DNA of 64,000 nucleotides from Stenotrophomonas sp. Marseille-Q4652 (GTDB lineage Bacteria > Pseudomonadota > Gammaproteobacteria > Xanthomonadales > Xanthomonadaceae): assembly GCF_916618915.1 (NCBI RefSeq), contig NZ_CAKAKE010000001.1, forward strand, positions 496,001-560,000, read 5' to 3'. The position numbers and the translations under genes are program-made. A model generated the notes under the pieces. That model was not told the origin of the DNA. It did no database searches and worked only from the letters and a program-made list of their open reading frames with translations. Positions within the stretch are counted from its first letter, which is position 1. The number at the start of each line of letters is the position of its first letter. Below are positions 29,136 to 39,161 of the stretch, piece by piece.

Positions 29136-29660
29136 ATCAGCACCCCTGACAACAAACAGAACCGCAAGAATCATGAAATCCGTGTGCCGCGCGTCCGCGT
29201 GATCGGCAGCGACGGAGAGATGATTGGCGTGTTGTCGCGCGACGAAGCGCTGTCGATGGCCGAGGACGAAGGCCTGGACCTGGTCGAGATCCAGCCGCAG
29301 GCGGATCCGCCGGTCTGCAAGATCATGGACTTCGGCAAGTTCAAGTTTGAAATGCAGAAGAAGGCCAACGAGGCCAAGAAGCGCACCAAGCAGGTCGAGA
29401 TCAAGGAAGTGAAGTTCCGTCCGGTCACGGACGAGGGCGACTACCAGATCAAGCTCCGCAAGATGCGCGGCTTCCTGGAAGATGGCGACAAGATCAAGGT
29501 CAACATCCGCTTCCGTGGCCGTGAGATGAGCCACCAGGAGCTGGGTCGTGAGATGGCCAACCGCATCGAGGCCGACCTGGGCGAGGACATCGTGATCGAA
29601 TCGCGCCCGCGCCTTGAAGGCCGGCAGATGGTCATGATGATCGCGCCGAAGAAGAAGTAA
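29136..29660 (+). CDS. infC: Translation initiation factor IF-3, AUC start codon
   Basis: A 174-residue factor that binds the 30S subunit, blocks subunit joining and checks start codons. The N domain ([20 protein letters not shown]), the basic linker and the C domain ending [12 protein letters not shown] are complete. The next standard codon, GTG at 29184, would remove 16 residues of the conserved N domain. Upstream of that, up to the in-frame TGA at 29094, the frame contains no ATG, GTG, TTG, CTG or ATT. The only near-cognate codon is ATC at 29136, with GGAG 8 nt before it, giving the N terminus [14 protein letters not shown]. coli infC uses AUU for IF-3 autoregulation; AUC can serve the same end. 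Confidence 0.93.
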   Translation: MSTPDNKQNRKNHEIRVPRVRVIGSDGEMIGVLSRDEALSMAEDEGLDLVEIQPQADPPVCKIMDFGKFKFEMQKKANEAKKRTKQVEIKEVKFRPVTDEGDYQIKLRKMRGFLEDGDKIKVNIRFRGREMSHQELGREMANRIEADLGEDIVIESRPRLEGRQMVMMIAPKKK

Positions 29661-29695
29661 GCCGCGGCCTCAGGGCCAGCAGCTTTCGGTAGTGG

Positions 29696-29720
29696 ACGGG
29701 CGCCGGCAGGCGCCCGTTTG
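29696..29720 (+). terminator. Hairpin after infC, possible partial terminator
   Basis: ACGGGCGCC (29696-29704) and GGCGCCCGT (29709-29717) form a 9-bp stem around GGCA, followed by the short TT-GCCGTT. It probably attenuates rather than fully stops transcription into rpmI. Confidence 0.5.
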
Positions 29721-29766
29721 CCGTTCCGGCGCCTCGCGGGCCCGGAGGCCACTGCCAATCAATGGT

Positions 29767-29795
29767 TTGCATTGACCCCTTCACGAGGGCATAAT
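29767..29795 (+). promoter_or_regulatory. Candidate promoter of rpmI-rplT with long leader
   Basis: TTGCAT (29767-29772) and CATAAT (29790-29795) are 17 bp apart. The message would start near 29802 and carry a leader of about 147 nt. The start of the leader folds into CCCGG (29802-29806) with CCGGG (29812-29816). In E. coli L20 represses rpmI translation by binding such a leader; the same may apply here but I did not identify an L20 site. Confidence 0.5.
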
Positions 29796-29948
29796 GGGCG
29801 GCCCGGTATTGCCGGGTGCCGTGCAAACGGCTCAGGACCGGTCAGCGCCCGCAGGGGTGGCGGACTTACAAGCAGGCAAGGGCACGGACGGAAAGTGTGG
29901 CAAGGCCACCGCCCTGGTCAGTGACAAAACACCATCAAGGACATAGCA

Positions 29949-30146
29949 ATGCCCAAGATCAAGACCAACCGGGCGGCGGCCAAGCGTTTCCGCAAGACCG
30001 CATCCGGCAAGTACAAGGCTGGCCACGCCAACCGTAGCCACATCCTCACCAAGAAGGCGACCAAGCGGAAGCGTAACCTGCGTCAGACGAACCACGTCCG
30101 CGCAGAAGACGCAGGCCGTCTGGACCGCATGCTCCCGTACCTCTGA
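29949..30146 (+). CDS. rpmI: Large ribosomal subunit protein L35
   Basis: A 65-residue, very basic protein with the L35 signature [14 protein letters not shown] at the start and [14 protein letters not shown] in the middle. The length equals the family norm. It lies 11 bp before rplT and is co-transcribed with it; a separate upstream promoter is probable. Confidence 0.97.
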   Translation: MPKIKTNRAAAKRFRKTASGKYKAGHANRSHILTKKATKRKRNLRQTNHVRAEDAGRLDRMLPYL

Positions 30147-30157
30147 GGAATTAAGAC

Positions 30158-31698
<1,541 letters not shown>

Positions 31699-31791
31699 TC
31701 CAGACCTGCATTCGCATAGCGGCCGCGCCTGGCGCGGCCGATCCTGCAAACGGACACGGCGGGGAACAGCCCGCCAAACGGTGACAATCCG

Positions 31792-34173
31792 ATGAAATTC
31801 TCTGAAAACTGGCTGCGCAGCCACGTTCCCACCAGCGCCTCGCGTGACGAGCTCAGCGCGGTGCTGACCGCCATCGGCCTGGAAGTGGAAGAGGTGACTG
31901 CGCTGGGCGAAGGCCTGCAGCACGTGGTCGTGGCCCGCATCGTCGAGGCCGTGCGTCATCCCGAAGCTGATCGCCTGCAGGTGTGCAAGGTCGACGCGGG
32001 GCAGGGCGAGCTGCTGCAGATCGTGTGCGGCGCGCCGAACGCGCGCGCGGGCTTGGTCGCGCCGCTGGCGATGGTCGGGGCGCAGATTGGCGAGCTGAAG
32101 ATCAAGCCGGCCAAGCTGCGTGGCGTCGAATCCAACGGCATGCTGTGCTCGGCCAGGGAACTGGGTCTGGACAGCGATGCCTCCGGCCTGTTCGAGCTGC
32201 CGGATGATGCGCCGGTCGGCCAGACGCTGGTCGAGTATCTGGGCCTGCCGGACGCCAGCATCGAGATCAAGCTCACGCCCAACCGCGCCGACTGCTTCAG
32301 CCTGCGCGGCATCGCCTTCGACGTGGCTGCTGCATGCGCCAGCGAAGTGGTGCCGTTCGCCGCCGAGCCGGTGCCGGCCAGCGGCAGCCGCGAACTGCAG
32401 GTGGCGCTGGACGCCGGTGCCGAAGCGCCGCGCTACCTTGGTCGCGTGATCGAGGGCATCAACCCGGCCGCGCGTACGCCGCTGTGGATGGCCGAGCGCC
32501 TGCGCCGCAGCGGCGTGCGTCCGGTGTCGCTGCTGGTGGACATTACCCAGTACGTGATGCTGGAACTCGGCCAGCCGATGCACGCGTATGACCTGGGCAC
32601 GCTGCAGGGCTCGATCGGGGTGCGCCGTTCACGCGCCGGCGAGGTGCTCAAGCTGCTGGACGGTCGCGACGCCACGCTGGATGACAGCTTCCTGGTCATC
32701 ACCGATGCCGACCGTCCGGTCGGCCTGGCCGGCCTGATGGGCGGCTTCGATACCCGTGTCACCGATGCCACCACCTCGGTGTTCCTGGAGGCGGCACACT
32801 TCGCCCCGGCCGCGATCATGGGCCGCGGCCGCAAGCTCGGCCTGCACACCGATGCCGGCCACCGCTTCGAGCGCGGCGTGGATCCGGAACTGCCGCGCCT
32901 GGCCATCGAATACGCTACCCGCCTGGTGCTGGACCTGGCCGGTGGCAGCGCCTGTCCGGTGACCGAGGCCGTGCGCAGTGACGATCTGCCCAAGGCCGCC
33001 AGCATCGCCCTGCGCCGCGCCCGCATCCGCCGCGTGCTGGGCATCAAGATTGCTGACGCCGACGTCGAGCGCATCCTGCGGGCGCTGGGCATGGGCGTGA
33101 CCGCGACCGGCGAAGGCTGGCAGGTCACCGCGCCCAGCCGCCGTTTCGACATCGCCATCGAGGAAGACCTGATCGAGGAGCTGGCCCGTATCCACGGCTA
33201 CGACCGGATCCCGACCACGCTGCCCGGCGGTGCCTCGCGCATCGCCATGCCGAGCGAGACCCGCCTGGACGAGGCGAGCGCGCGTCGCCAGCTGGTCGCG
33301 CGCGACATGCTGGAAACCATCAACTTCGCCTTCGTCGATGCCGGGCTGCTCAAGCAGTGGGGCCTGGACGGTGCGCAGGTGCCGCTGGCCAATCCGCTGT
33401 CGGCCGAACTGGCGGTGATGCGTCCGCAGCTGCTGCCGGGCCTGGTCGCCGCGCTGGGCCGCAATGCCGCCCGCCAGGCCGGCCGCGTGCGCCTGTTCGA
33501 ACTGGGCCGCGTGTTCCATCCGCAGGCCGGCGAAGGCAAGCCGGCGCCGGTGGAAACGCTGCGCGTGGCCGCCGCGGTCTGCGGCGATGCCGACGCCCTG
33601 CAATGGGGCACGACGACCCGCAAGGTCGATTTCCATGACCTCAAGGGCGACCTGGAATCGCTCGCCGCCGCTTCGGGCGCCGCGCTGGAGTTCCGTCCGT
33701 CGCAGCGCTCGTTCGGCCATCCGGCCCGTTCGGCCGACGTCTGGCGCGATGGTGCCTGCATCGGCTGGATCGGCCAGCTGCATCCGCGCCTGGCCAGGGC
33801 GCTGGACATCGATGTGGACGTGATTGCCTTCGAACTGGATGTCGAGCCGCTGCTCGCGCGCCAGGTGCCGCGTGCCGGCGAGCTGTCGCGCTTCCCGTCC
33901 GTGCGCCGTGACCTGGCCTTCCTGGTGCCCGACGAGGTCACGTGGGCGGCGCTGGCTGCCACCATCCGCACTGCCGTCGGCCCGCTGCTGCGCGACGTGG
34001 TGCTGTTCGACCGCTACGTCGGACAGGGTGTCGATCCGGGGTTCAAGAGTCTCGCTATGGGCTTGATTTTGCAGGACAAGTCGCGCACTCTCACGGATCG
34101 CGACGTGGATGCCGTGGTTGCCGACGTGGTGGCTGCCATCGAGCGCGAACATCGCGCCCGGATCAGGGGCTGA
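31792..34173 (+). CDS. pheT: Phenylalanine--tRNA ligase beta subunit
   Basis: A 793-residue subunit that binds tRNA-Phe and edits mischarged Tyr. It starts [12 protein letters not shown] and has a tRNA-binding domain (about 40-150), B3/B4 editing domain with the [20 protein letters not shown] signature (about 247-266), B5 domain and the C-terminal ferredoxin-fold anticodon-binding domain. The length matches E. coli PheT (795). The tRNA-Phe gene itself lies elsewhere in the window (41746-41821). Confidence 0.97.
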   Translation: MKFSENWLRSHVPTSASRDELSAVLTAIGLEVEEVTALGEGLQHVVVARIVEAVRHPEADRLQVCKVDAGQGELLQIVCGAPNARAGLVAPLAMVGAQIGELKIKPAKLRGVESNGMLCSARELGLDSDASGLFELPDDAPVGQTLVEYLGLPDASIEIKLTPNRADCFSLRGIAFDVAAACASEVVPFAAEPVPASGSRELQVALDAGAEAPRYLGRVIEGINPAARTPLWMAERLRRSGVRPVSLLVDITQYVMLELGQPMHAYDLGTLQGSIGVRRSRAGEVLKLLDGRDATLDDSFLVITDADRPVGLAGLMGGFDTRVTDATTSVFLEAAHFAPAAIMGRGRKLGLHTDAGHRFERGVDPELPRLAIEYATRLVLDLAGGSACPVTEAVRSDDLPKAASIALRRARIRRVLGIKIADADVERILRALGMGVTATGEGWQVTAPSRRFDIAIEEDLIEELARIHGYDRIPTTLPGGASRIAMPSETRLDEASARRQLVARDMLETINFAFVDAGLLKQWGLDGAQVPLANPLSAELAVMRPQLLPGLVAALGRNAARQAGRVRLFELGRVFHPQAGEGKPAPVETLRVAAAVCGDADALQWGTTTRKVDFHDLKGDLESLAAASGAALEFRPSQRSFGHPARSADVWRDGACIGWIGQLHPRLARALDIDVDVIAFELDVEPLLARQVPRAGELSRFPSVRRDLAFLVPDEVTWAALAATIRTAVGPLLRDVVLFDRYVGQGVDPGFKSLAMGLILQDKSRTLTDRDVDAVVADVVAAIEREHRARIRG

Positions 34174-34192
34174 GCAGGACACAGGGGGCAGC

Positions 34193-34492
34193 ATGGCGTT
34201 GACCAAGGCGGAGATGGCCGATCGTCTGTTCGACGAGGTCGGTCTGAACAAGCGCGAGGCGAAGGAATTCGTTGATGCATTCTTCGATGTCCTGCGCGAC
34301 GCGCTTGAGCAGGGACGCCAGGTGAAGCTCTCCGGTTTCGGCAACTTCGACCTGCGGCGCAAGAACCAGCGCCCGGGCCGCAACCCCAAGACCGGCGAGG
34401 AAATTCCGATTTCGGCCCGTACGGTGGTCACCTTCCGTCCGGGACAGAAGCTCAAGGAGCGGGTGGAGGCATATGCTGGATCCGGGCAGTAA
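34193..34492 (+). CDS. ihfA: Integration host factor alpha subunit
   Basis: A 99-residue DNA-bending protein, partner of IhfB. It starts [27 protein letters not shown] and has the arm motif [22 protein letters not shown] (about 45-66) with the minor-groove proline. It is 19 bp after pheT, the conserved pheT-ihfA order. Its last 20 nt overlap the MerR-family gene. Confidence 0.97.
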   Translation: MALTKAEMADRLFDEVGLNKREAKEFVDAFFDVLRDALEQGRQVKLSGFGNFDLRRKNQRPGRNPKTGEEIPISARTVVTFRPGQKLKERVEAYAGSGQ

Positions 34493-34829
34493 CCGCGAAC
34501 TTCCGCCGATTCCGGCCAAGCGCTACTTCACCATCGGTGAGGTCAGCGAGCTGTGCGACGTCAAGCCGCACGTGCTGCGTTACTGGGAGACCGAGTTTCC
34601 CAGCCTGGAACCGGCCAAGCGCCGTGGCAACCGTCGCTACTACCAGCGTCATGACGTGCTGATGGTGCGGCAGATCCGCGGCCTGCTGTACGAACAGGGC
34701 TACACCATCGGCGGTGCGCGCCTGCGCCTGGAAGGCGAGGGCGGCAAGCAGGAGTCGGCGCTGAGCAACCAGATCATCAAGCAGGTGCGGATGGAACTGG
34801 AAGAAGTGCTGCAACTGCTGCGTCGCTGA
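34473..34829 (+). CDS. MerR-family transcriptional regulator
   Basis: A 118-residue protein with a winged helix-turn-helix near the N terminus: [22 protein letters not shown] (about 18-39), then [20 protein letters not shown] short C-terminal coiled coil follows (about 90-118) and no metal or drug-binding domain, so the effector is unknown. It overlaps the end of ihfA by 20 nt, with GGTGGAGG before the ATG, so it is translationally coupled. The ihfA-merR pair is widely conserved in gammaproteobacteria. The target genes are not known from the sequence. Confidence 0.93.
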   Translation: MLDPGSNRELPPIPAKRYFTIGEVSELCDVKPHVLRYWETEFPSLEPAKRRGNRRYYQRHDVLMVRQIRGLLYEQGYTIGGARLRLEGEGGKQESALSNQIIKQVRMELEEVLQLLRR

Positions 34830-34830
34830 G

Positions 34831-34859
34831 TCACAGCGACGGCAAAAGCGGTTATACTT
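34831..34859 (+). promoter_or_regulatory. Promoter of tRNA-Pro
   Basis: GTCACA (34831-34836) and TATACT (34854-34859) are separated by 17 bp, starting directly after the merR stop. Predicted start near 34866, about 30 nt before the tRNA. Confidence 0.55.
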
Positions 34860-34894
34860 TCCGGCCCGCCGACCAGCGGGAATGCAATCAAGTT

Positions 34895-34971
34895 CGGGGC
34901 GTAGCGCAGCCTGGTAGCGCATCTGCCTGGGGGGCAGAGGGTCGTCGGTTCAAATCCGGCCGTCCCGACCA
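34895..34971 (+). tRNA. tRNA-Pro (GGG)
   Basis: A 77-nt cloverleaf with encoded CCA. The acceptor stem CGGGGCG/CGTCCCG has one G-T wobble; the anticodon loop CTGGGGG sits in the stem TCTGC/GCAGA, giving anticodon GGG for codon CCC. A terminator follows directly. Confidence 0.96.
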
Positions 34972-34984
34972 AATTTGCAGATAT

Positions 34985-35023
34985 CCAAAGGCCTGTGCAG
35001 CGATGCATGGGCCTTTTGGTTTT
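34985..35023 (+). terminator. Terminator of tRNA-Pro
   Basis: CCAAAGGCC (34985-34993) pairs with GGCCTTT and GG of 35010-35019; an inner TGCA-GCGA-TGCA stem fills the loop, and GGTTTTC follows. Confidence 0.78.
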
Positions 35024-35113
35024 CTGGCGTCTAGCGATCTGGCGAAAGCGTTCGAGAGGTGGGGCGCCTGCCGGGATGGCCCTCAGCCCACACTTCCCAA
35101 GGGCGAGCGGTTA

Positions 35114-36181
35114 ATGTCGCCACTTCCGCCACGGCAAGGAATGTCCGGGAAGATGCGAAAAGCAACATGGGGTTTGTGTATCTGGGGTTGGATGCTGGCA
35201 TCGACTCCGTTCGCGCAGGCCGCCGGGGATCTTGCCGGCACGGGCGACGCCGTAGCCGATACGGGCCCGATCAAGGACCTGGAGACGCTGGTGGTCACCG
35301 GCGTCCAGCCCGGTCCGGGGCTGTGGCGGGTGAGCCATGAAGGCAATGTGCTGTGGATCCTGGGCACGGTGTCGCCGTTGCCGGCGAAGATGGAGTGGGA
35401 GTCGGCCGAGGTGGAAGCCGTCATCGCCGATTCGCAGCAGGTGCTGCTCCCGCCCTCGGTGACGATGACAGCTGACATCGGGCTTTTCCGTTCGCTGGCT
35501 CTGGCGCCGTCTGCGCTGAAGGCGATGCGCAACGCCGATGGGGCTACGCTTGCGGACGTCCTGCCGCCGGCCCTGCATGCGCGCTGGCAGGTGCAGAAGC
35601 AGCGCTACCTCGATGGCGGGAAGTCGATCGAACGAAAGCGCCCGCTGTTTGCAGCGGCGGAACTGCAGGCGGCGGCGATCAAGTCCGCGGGGTTGGGCGG
35701 CAAGCCGGTGGTCATGCCCGTGGTGGAGCGTGCGGCCAAGGCGGCGGGGATCACGCCAACCAGCACCACGCTGAAACTGACGCTGGAAGATCCGAAGTCG
35801 GCCATCCGCGAATTCCGCGGTGGCGACATCGATGACACGCCCTGCCTGGAGAAGCCCCTTGCACTGGTGGAGCGTGACCTGCCAAAGCTCGTCGTGCGTG
35901 CCAACGCCTGGGCGGTCGGCGACAAGGACGCCTTGCGGCGGCTGCCATATGAAAGTGCAGCGGAAACCTGCATGGAGGTCGTCACGCACTCGGCGTTTGG
36001 CCGCAATCGCGGCTACGGCGACGTGCGGGAGCGGGGCCGGCACCACTGGCTGTCCATTGCCGAAACCGCACTGCGGAAGAACCGACAGACGTTTGCCTTG
36101 CTGCCTGTCGACGGGCTGCTGGCCGTTGACGGCTACCTGAGCTTGCTGCAGGAACGCGGCTACGAAATCGAGTCGCCGTAA
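35114..36181 (+). CDS. TraB/GumN-family protein, GumN-like
   Basis: A 355-residue secreted or envelope protein of the TraB/GumN family. A signal peptide lies near the N terminus (hydrophobic GLCIWGWMLASTPFAQA, about 19-35). The family pattern LWRVSHEGNVLWILGTVSPLPA follows; the usual GSxH is replaced by GTVS here. The C terminus ends with LLAVDGYLSLLQERGYEIESP, where relatives have GxxHLxG...L...GY. The start ATG at 35114 has GAG 7 nt upstream; ATGs at 35141 and 35153 are alternatives with poorer sites. It lies after tRNA-Pro, where Xanthomonas carries the gum cluster and gumN. Biochemical function unknown; related eukaryotic proteins are putative proteases. Confidence 0.8.
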   Translation: MSPLPPRQGMSGKMRKATWGLCIWGWMLASTPFAQAAGDLAGTGDAVADTGPIKDLETLVVTGVQPGPGLWRVSHEGNVLWILGTVSPLPAKMEWESAEVEAVIADSQQVLLPPSVTMTADIGLFRSLALAPSALKAMRNADGATLADVLPPALHARWQVQKQRYLDGGKSIERKRPLFAAAELQAAAIKSAGLGGKPVVMPVVERAAKAAGITPTSTTLKLTLEDPKSAIREFRGGDIDDTPCLEKPLALVERDLPKLVVRANAWAVGDKDALRRLPYESAAETCMEVVTHSAFGRNRGYGDVRERGRHHWLSIAETALRKNRQTFALLPVDGLLAVDGYLSLLQERGYEIESP

Positions 36182-36225
36182 CCGCACCGGCATCGCGGGT
36201 TGGCGCTCAAGGCGCTGCCGCTATG

Positions 36226-36250
36226 AAAAGGCCCTGCATTGCAGGGCCTT
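36226..36250 (-). terminator. Terminator of dxs, shared with the GumN-like gene
   Basis: AAGGCCCTGC (36228-36237) and GCAGGGCCTT (36241-36250) form a 10-bp stem with an ATT loop. On the minus strand CTTTTC follows; the weak plus-strand tail suggests dxs is the main user. Confidence 0.8.
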
Positions 36251-36256
36251 CGTGCA

Positions 36257-38167
36257 TCAGCTGGCGGCGGACAGTGCCGACGGCGTGGCGCCCAGTTTGG
36301 GCCAGCGCTTGAGGATGGCGGCGCGGATGCCGGCGGCATCGATGCCGGCTTCGGCCAGCAGGTCCTCGCGGCTGGCGTGGTGCTGGAATTCGTCCGGCAG
36401 ACCCAGATGCAGCACTGGCAGGGTCACCGCCTCGGCATTGAGCAGTTCGGACACGCCCGAGCCGGCACCGCCGGCCACCACATTGTCCTCGACGGTGACG
36501 AAGCCCTCGTGTTGCTGGGCAAGCTTCAGCACCATCTCCCTATCAAGCGGCTTGATGAAGCGCATGTTGACCACGGTCAGGCCCAGCTCGCGGCCGACTT
36601 CCTCAGCCGCGGCGACGGTACTGCCGAAGGCCAGCACGGCAATGCGGCTGCCTGACTGGCGCAGCTGCGCCTTGCCGATTTCCAGCGTGGACAGGTCGGT
36701 GCCTGCGGCAACGCCAGTGCCCGAGCCGCGCGGATAGCGCACGGCGGCCGGGCCCTGGAAGCGCAGGCCGGTGGTAAGCATCTGCCGGCATTCGGCCTCG
36801 TCGGCCGGGGCCATGATCACCATGTTCGGCACGCAGCGCAGGTAGCTCAGGTCGAGGTTACCGGCATGGGTGGCGCCGTCCGGGCCAACCACGCCGGCGC
36901 GGTCGATCGCGAACAGCACGTCCAGGTTCTGGATCGCCACGTCGTGCACCAGCTGGTCGTAGGCGCGCTGCAGGAAGGTGGAGTAGATCGCCACCACCGG
37001 CTTGGCGCCACGCGTGGCCATGCCGGCGGCCAGCGTCACCGCGTGCTGCTCGGCAATGGCGACGTCGAAGTAGCGCTGCGGGTATTCCCTGCTGAAGCGC
37101 ACCAGGCCCGAGCCCTCGCGCATCGCCGGGGTGATGCCCATCAGCTGCGGCTCGGCCGCGGCGGCATCGCACAGCCAGTCGCTGAAGACGTCGGTATAGG
37201 TCGGCTTCTTCGGGCCGGCCTTGGCCGGCAGGCCCTTGCTCGGGTCGAACGGGCCAACCGCGTGGTAGCCGATCTGGTCACCTTCGGCCGGCTCGTAGCC
37301 CTTGCCCTTGGTGGTCATGATGTGCAGCAGTTGCGGGCCCTTGGTGTCCTTCAGGCGCTTGAGCGTGGACAGCAGCAGCGGCAGGTCGTGGCCGTCGATC
37401 GGGCCGGTGTAGTGGAAGCCCATCTGCTCGAAGGCGGTGGACGGCACGAACATGCCCTTCCACTGTTCCTCCCAGCGCTTGACGAAGCGGGCAGGCGGAC
37501 TGCTGCGCTTGTCGCCGAGGATCTTCTTCCCGCCCTCGCGCAGCGCGTTGAGCGTGCGGCTGGCGGTGGCCCGGCCGAGCATCTTGGTGAGCCCGCCCAC
37601 GGCCTCGGAGATCGACATGTTGTTGTCGTTGAGGATGACCAGCACGTTTGGCTCGTCATCCATGCCGCCGGCGTGGGCCAGTGCCTCGAACGCCATGCCG
37701 GCGGTCATCGCGCCATCGCCGATCACCGCCACGACCTTGCGCGGATCGCCCTGCAGCTGCGCGGCGATGGCCATGCCCAGCGCGGCGGAGATCGACGTGG
37801 AGGAATGGCCGACGCCGAAGGTGTCGTACTCGCTTTCGTCGCGCTTGGGGAACGGCGCAACACCGTCCTTCTGCTTGACCGTGTGGATGGTGTCGCGGCG
37901 GCCGGTCAGGATCTTGTGCGGATAGGTCTGGTGGCCTACGTCCCACACCAGCTGGTCGACCGGCGTGTTGAACAGGTAGTGCAGGGCGACGGTTAGTTCG
38001 ATCACGCCCAGGCCGGCGGCGAAGTGGCCGCCGCTGCGGCCGACCGATTCGATCAGGTACGCGCGCAGTTCCCCGGCGATGGCGACGAGTTCGGATTCAT
38101 CGAATCCGCGCAGGTCATCCGGCGTCTGGATATGGGAAAGGCGGGGATAGCGGTCGGAATCGATCAT
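36257..38167 (-). CDS. dxs: 1-deoxy-D-xylulose-5-phosphate synthase
   Basis: A 636-residue thiamine-diphosphate enzyme that condenses pyruvate and glyceraldehyde 3-phosphate, the first step of the MEP isoprenoid pathway. It has [19 protein letters not shown], the TPP site [20 protein letters not shown]...NDNNMS, GPIDGHD, and the pyrimidine domain with [17 protein letters not shown]. Length is standard. The ATG at 38167 begins [14 protein letters not shown] as in Xanthomonas; no clear ribosome site precedes it. Confidence 0.97.
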   Translation of the reverse strand: MIDSDRYPRLSHIQTPDDLRGFDESELVAIAGELRAYLIESVGRSGGHFAAGLGVIELTVALHYLFNTPVDQLVWDVGHQTYPHKILTGRRDTIHTVKQKDGVAPFPKRDESEYDTFGVGHSSTSISAALGMAIAAQLQGDPRKVVAVIGDGAMTAGMAFEALAHAGGMDDEPNVLVILNDNNMSISEAVGGLTKMLGRATASRTLNALREGGKKILGDKRSSPPARFVKRWEEQWKGMFVPSTAFEQMGFHYTGPIDGHDLPLLLSTLKRLKDTKGPQLLHIMTTKGKGYEPAEGDQIGYHAVGPFDPSKGLPAKAGPKKPTYTDVFSDWLCDAAAAEPQLMGITPAMREGSGLVRFSREYPQRYFDVAIAEQHAVTLAAGMATRGAKPVVAIYSTFLQRAYDQLVHDVAIQNLDVLFAIDRAGVVGPDGATHAGNLDLSYLRCVPNMVIMAPADEAECRQMLTTGLRFQGPAAVRYPRGSGTGVAAGTDLSTLEIGKAQLRQSGSRIAVLAFGSTVAAAEEVGRELGLTVVNMRFIKPLDREMVLKLAQQHEGFVTVEDNVVAGGAGSGVSELLNAEAVTLPVLHLGLPDEFQHHASREDLLAEAGIDAAGIRAAILKRWPKLGATPSALSAAS

Positions 38168-38306
38168 TGGATTGGCGTTTCAGCTGAACCGGTATTTTCG
38201 CCCCCATCACCGGGGCGGGCAAGCAAAGTTGCGGTTTTTCAGGCGGTTATTGCAGCCGGGTGCGACAAAGTGACGCGCATCTGTGCGGCGAGGCAGGAAT
38301 CGGCGG

Positions 38307-38322
38307 GAACGCCGCGGCGTTC
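38307..38322. repeat. Perfect 16-bp palindrome between HNH gene and dxs
   Basis: GAACGCCGCGGCGTTC is fully self-complementary. It lies 76 bp before the HNH stop codon's far side, in the 231-bp gap between two minus-strand genes. No T-run follows, so it could be an operator or a hairpin at a transcript end. The rest of the gap shows no gene and no convincing promoter. Confidence 0.5.
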
Positions 38323-38398
38323 AACGAGGGAAACAGCTTCGGCGCTGCACGATGACGCCTGCGTAAATGGCGCACCGGCCGGGTCATGTGCGAAGCAG

Positions 38399-39064
38399 TC
38401 AGAGCAGTCGCGGGCGCGGCTTGCGCGGTAGTTGCGCGCGCAGGAAGGCCATCTGGTCGGCCAGGATGTTGCGGTTGGACAGGATCAGATGCTCGATCCA
38501 GCTCGGCCGGTAGGGCACCGCCAGCAGCGGCATGCCGGCCTGCTGCGGGGTGCGGTTGGCCTTGCGTGAATTGCAGTGGAAGCATGCGCTGACCACGTTC
38601 TCCCAGGTATCGCGGCCACCCTTGGAAATCGGCATCACGTGGTCGCGGGTGAGCTGCGGGCGGTTGAAGTGCTGGCCGCAGTACAGGCACAGGTGCGCGT
38701 CCCGCGCGAACAGCGCGGTGTTGGTCAGGTTGGGCGTGGGATCGATCGCGCGCGAACGTGCATGGCCGCGCGCGGCGATGATCGGGTGCAGGTCCATGCC
38801 GCTGCGCAGCCCGGTGACGCGGCAGGTGCCGCCGCGCACGTGCAGGCAGGGATCACCCAGCGTCCAGGCCACGGCATCACGCGCATAAAGGCAGGCGGCG
38901 TCCTGCCAGGTGATCCAGTCAAGCACGCGCCCATGCGCATCGAGCGACAGCAGCCGCACCGTGCCAGGAGAGGGAAGGGGAGTAACGGAAGCCGATGCTT
39001 CGGCGGCCGGGGCCGTGGCGGCTCCGGTTTCGATCAGACCAAGCGTGGCTGTGTCTGTCTCCAT
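38399..39064 (-). CDS. HNH endonuclease-domain protein
   Basis: A 221-residue protein. The N-terminal half (about 35-110) is a family-specific region of unknown role. The HNH motif follows: CLYCG (about 127-131), LTRDHVMPISKGGRDTWENVVSACFHCN (about 138-165), with Cys pairs that would bind zinc and a DH plus N/H catalytic set, then RKANRTP. Such stand-alone HNH proteins occur widely; many are annotated as nucleases without a known substrate. No restriction, phage or toxin partner lies nearby, so a defence role is not supported. The start ATG at 39064 has a weak ribosome site. Confidence 0.85.
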   Translation of the reverse strand: METDTATLGLIETGAATAPAAEASASVTPLPSPGTVRLLSLDAHGRVLDWITWQDAACLYARDAVAWTLGDPCLHVRGGTCRVTGLRSGMDLHPIIAARGHARSRAIDPTPNLTNTALFARDAHLCLYCGQHFNRPQLTRDHVMPISKGGRDTWENVVSACFHCNSRKANRTPQQAGMPLLAVPYRPSWIEHLILSNRNILADQMAFLRAQLPRKPRPRLL

Positions 39065-39102
39065 CGGGAAAACAGCTTATACCCGAAGTCCTGCGTGTTG
39101 TG

Positions 39103-39154
39103 TATCCGCCCCGGCGCGCGGGCCGGGGCGGATAGGGGCCGGCAGGACCGGCCC
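39103..39154 (-). terminator. Two tandem GC-rich hairpins after the acyl-CoA dehydrogenase gene
   Basis: TATCCGCCCCGGC (39103-39115) pairs perfectly over 13 bp with GCCGGGGCGGATA (39122-39134). GGGCCGG (39136-39142) pairs with CCGGCCC (39148-39154). They fill the 97-bp gap between two minus-strand genes. No T-run follows, so they may be a Rho-dependent end or an mRNA stability element. Confidence 0.55.
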
Positions 39155-39161
39155 GCGGGAG

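Noticed and set aside
35003..35113. Earlier start (ATG 35003) for the GumN-like gene
   Set aside because: That ATG lies inside the tRNA-Pro terminator hairpin; the signal peptide fits the start at 35114.
38399..39064. HNH protein as part of a defence or mobile system
   Set aside because: No methyltransferase, toxin, integrase or phage gene is near, and base composition is like the neighbours.
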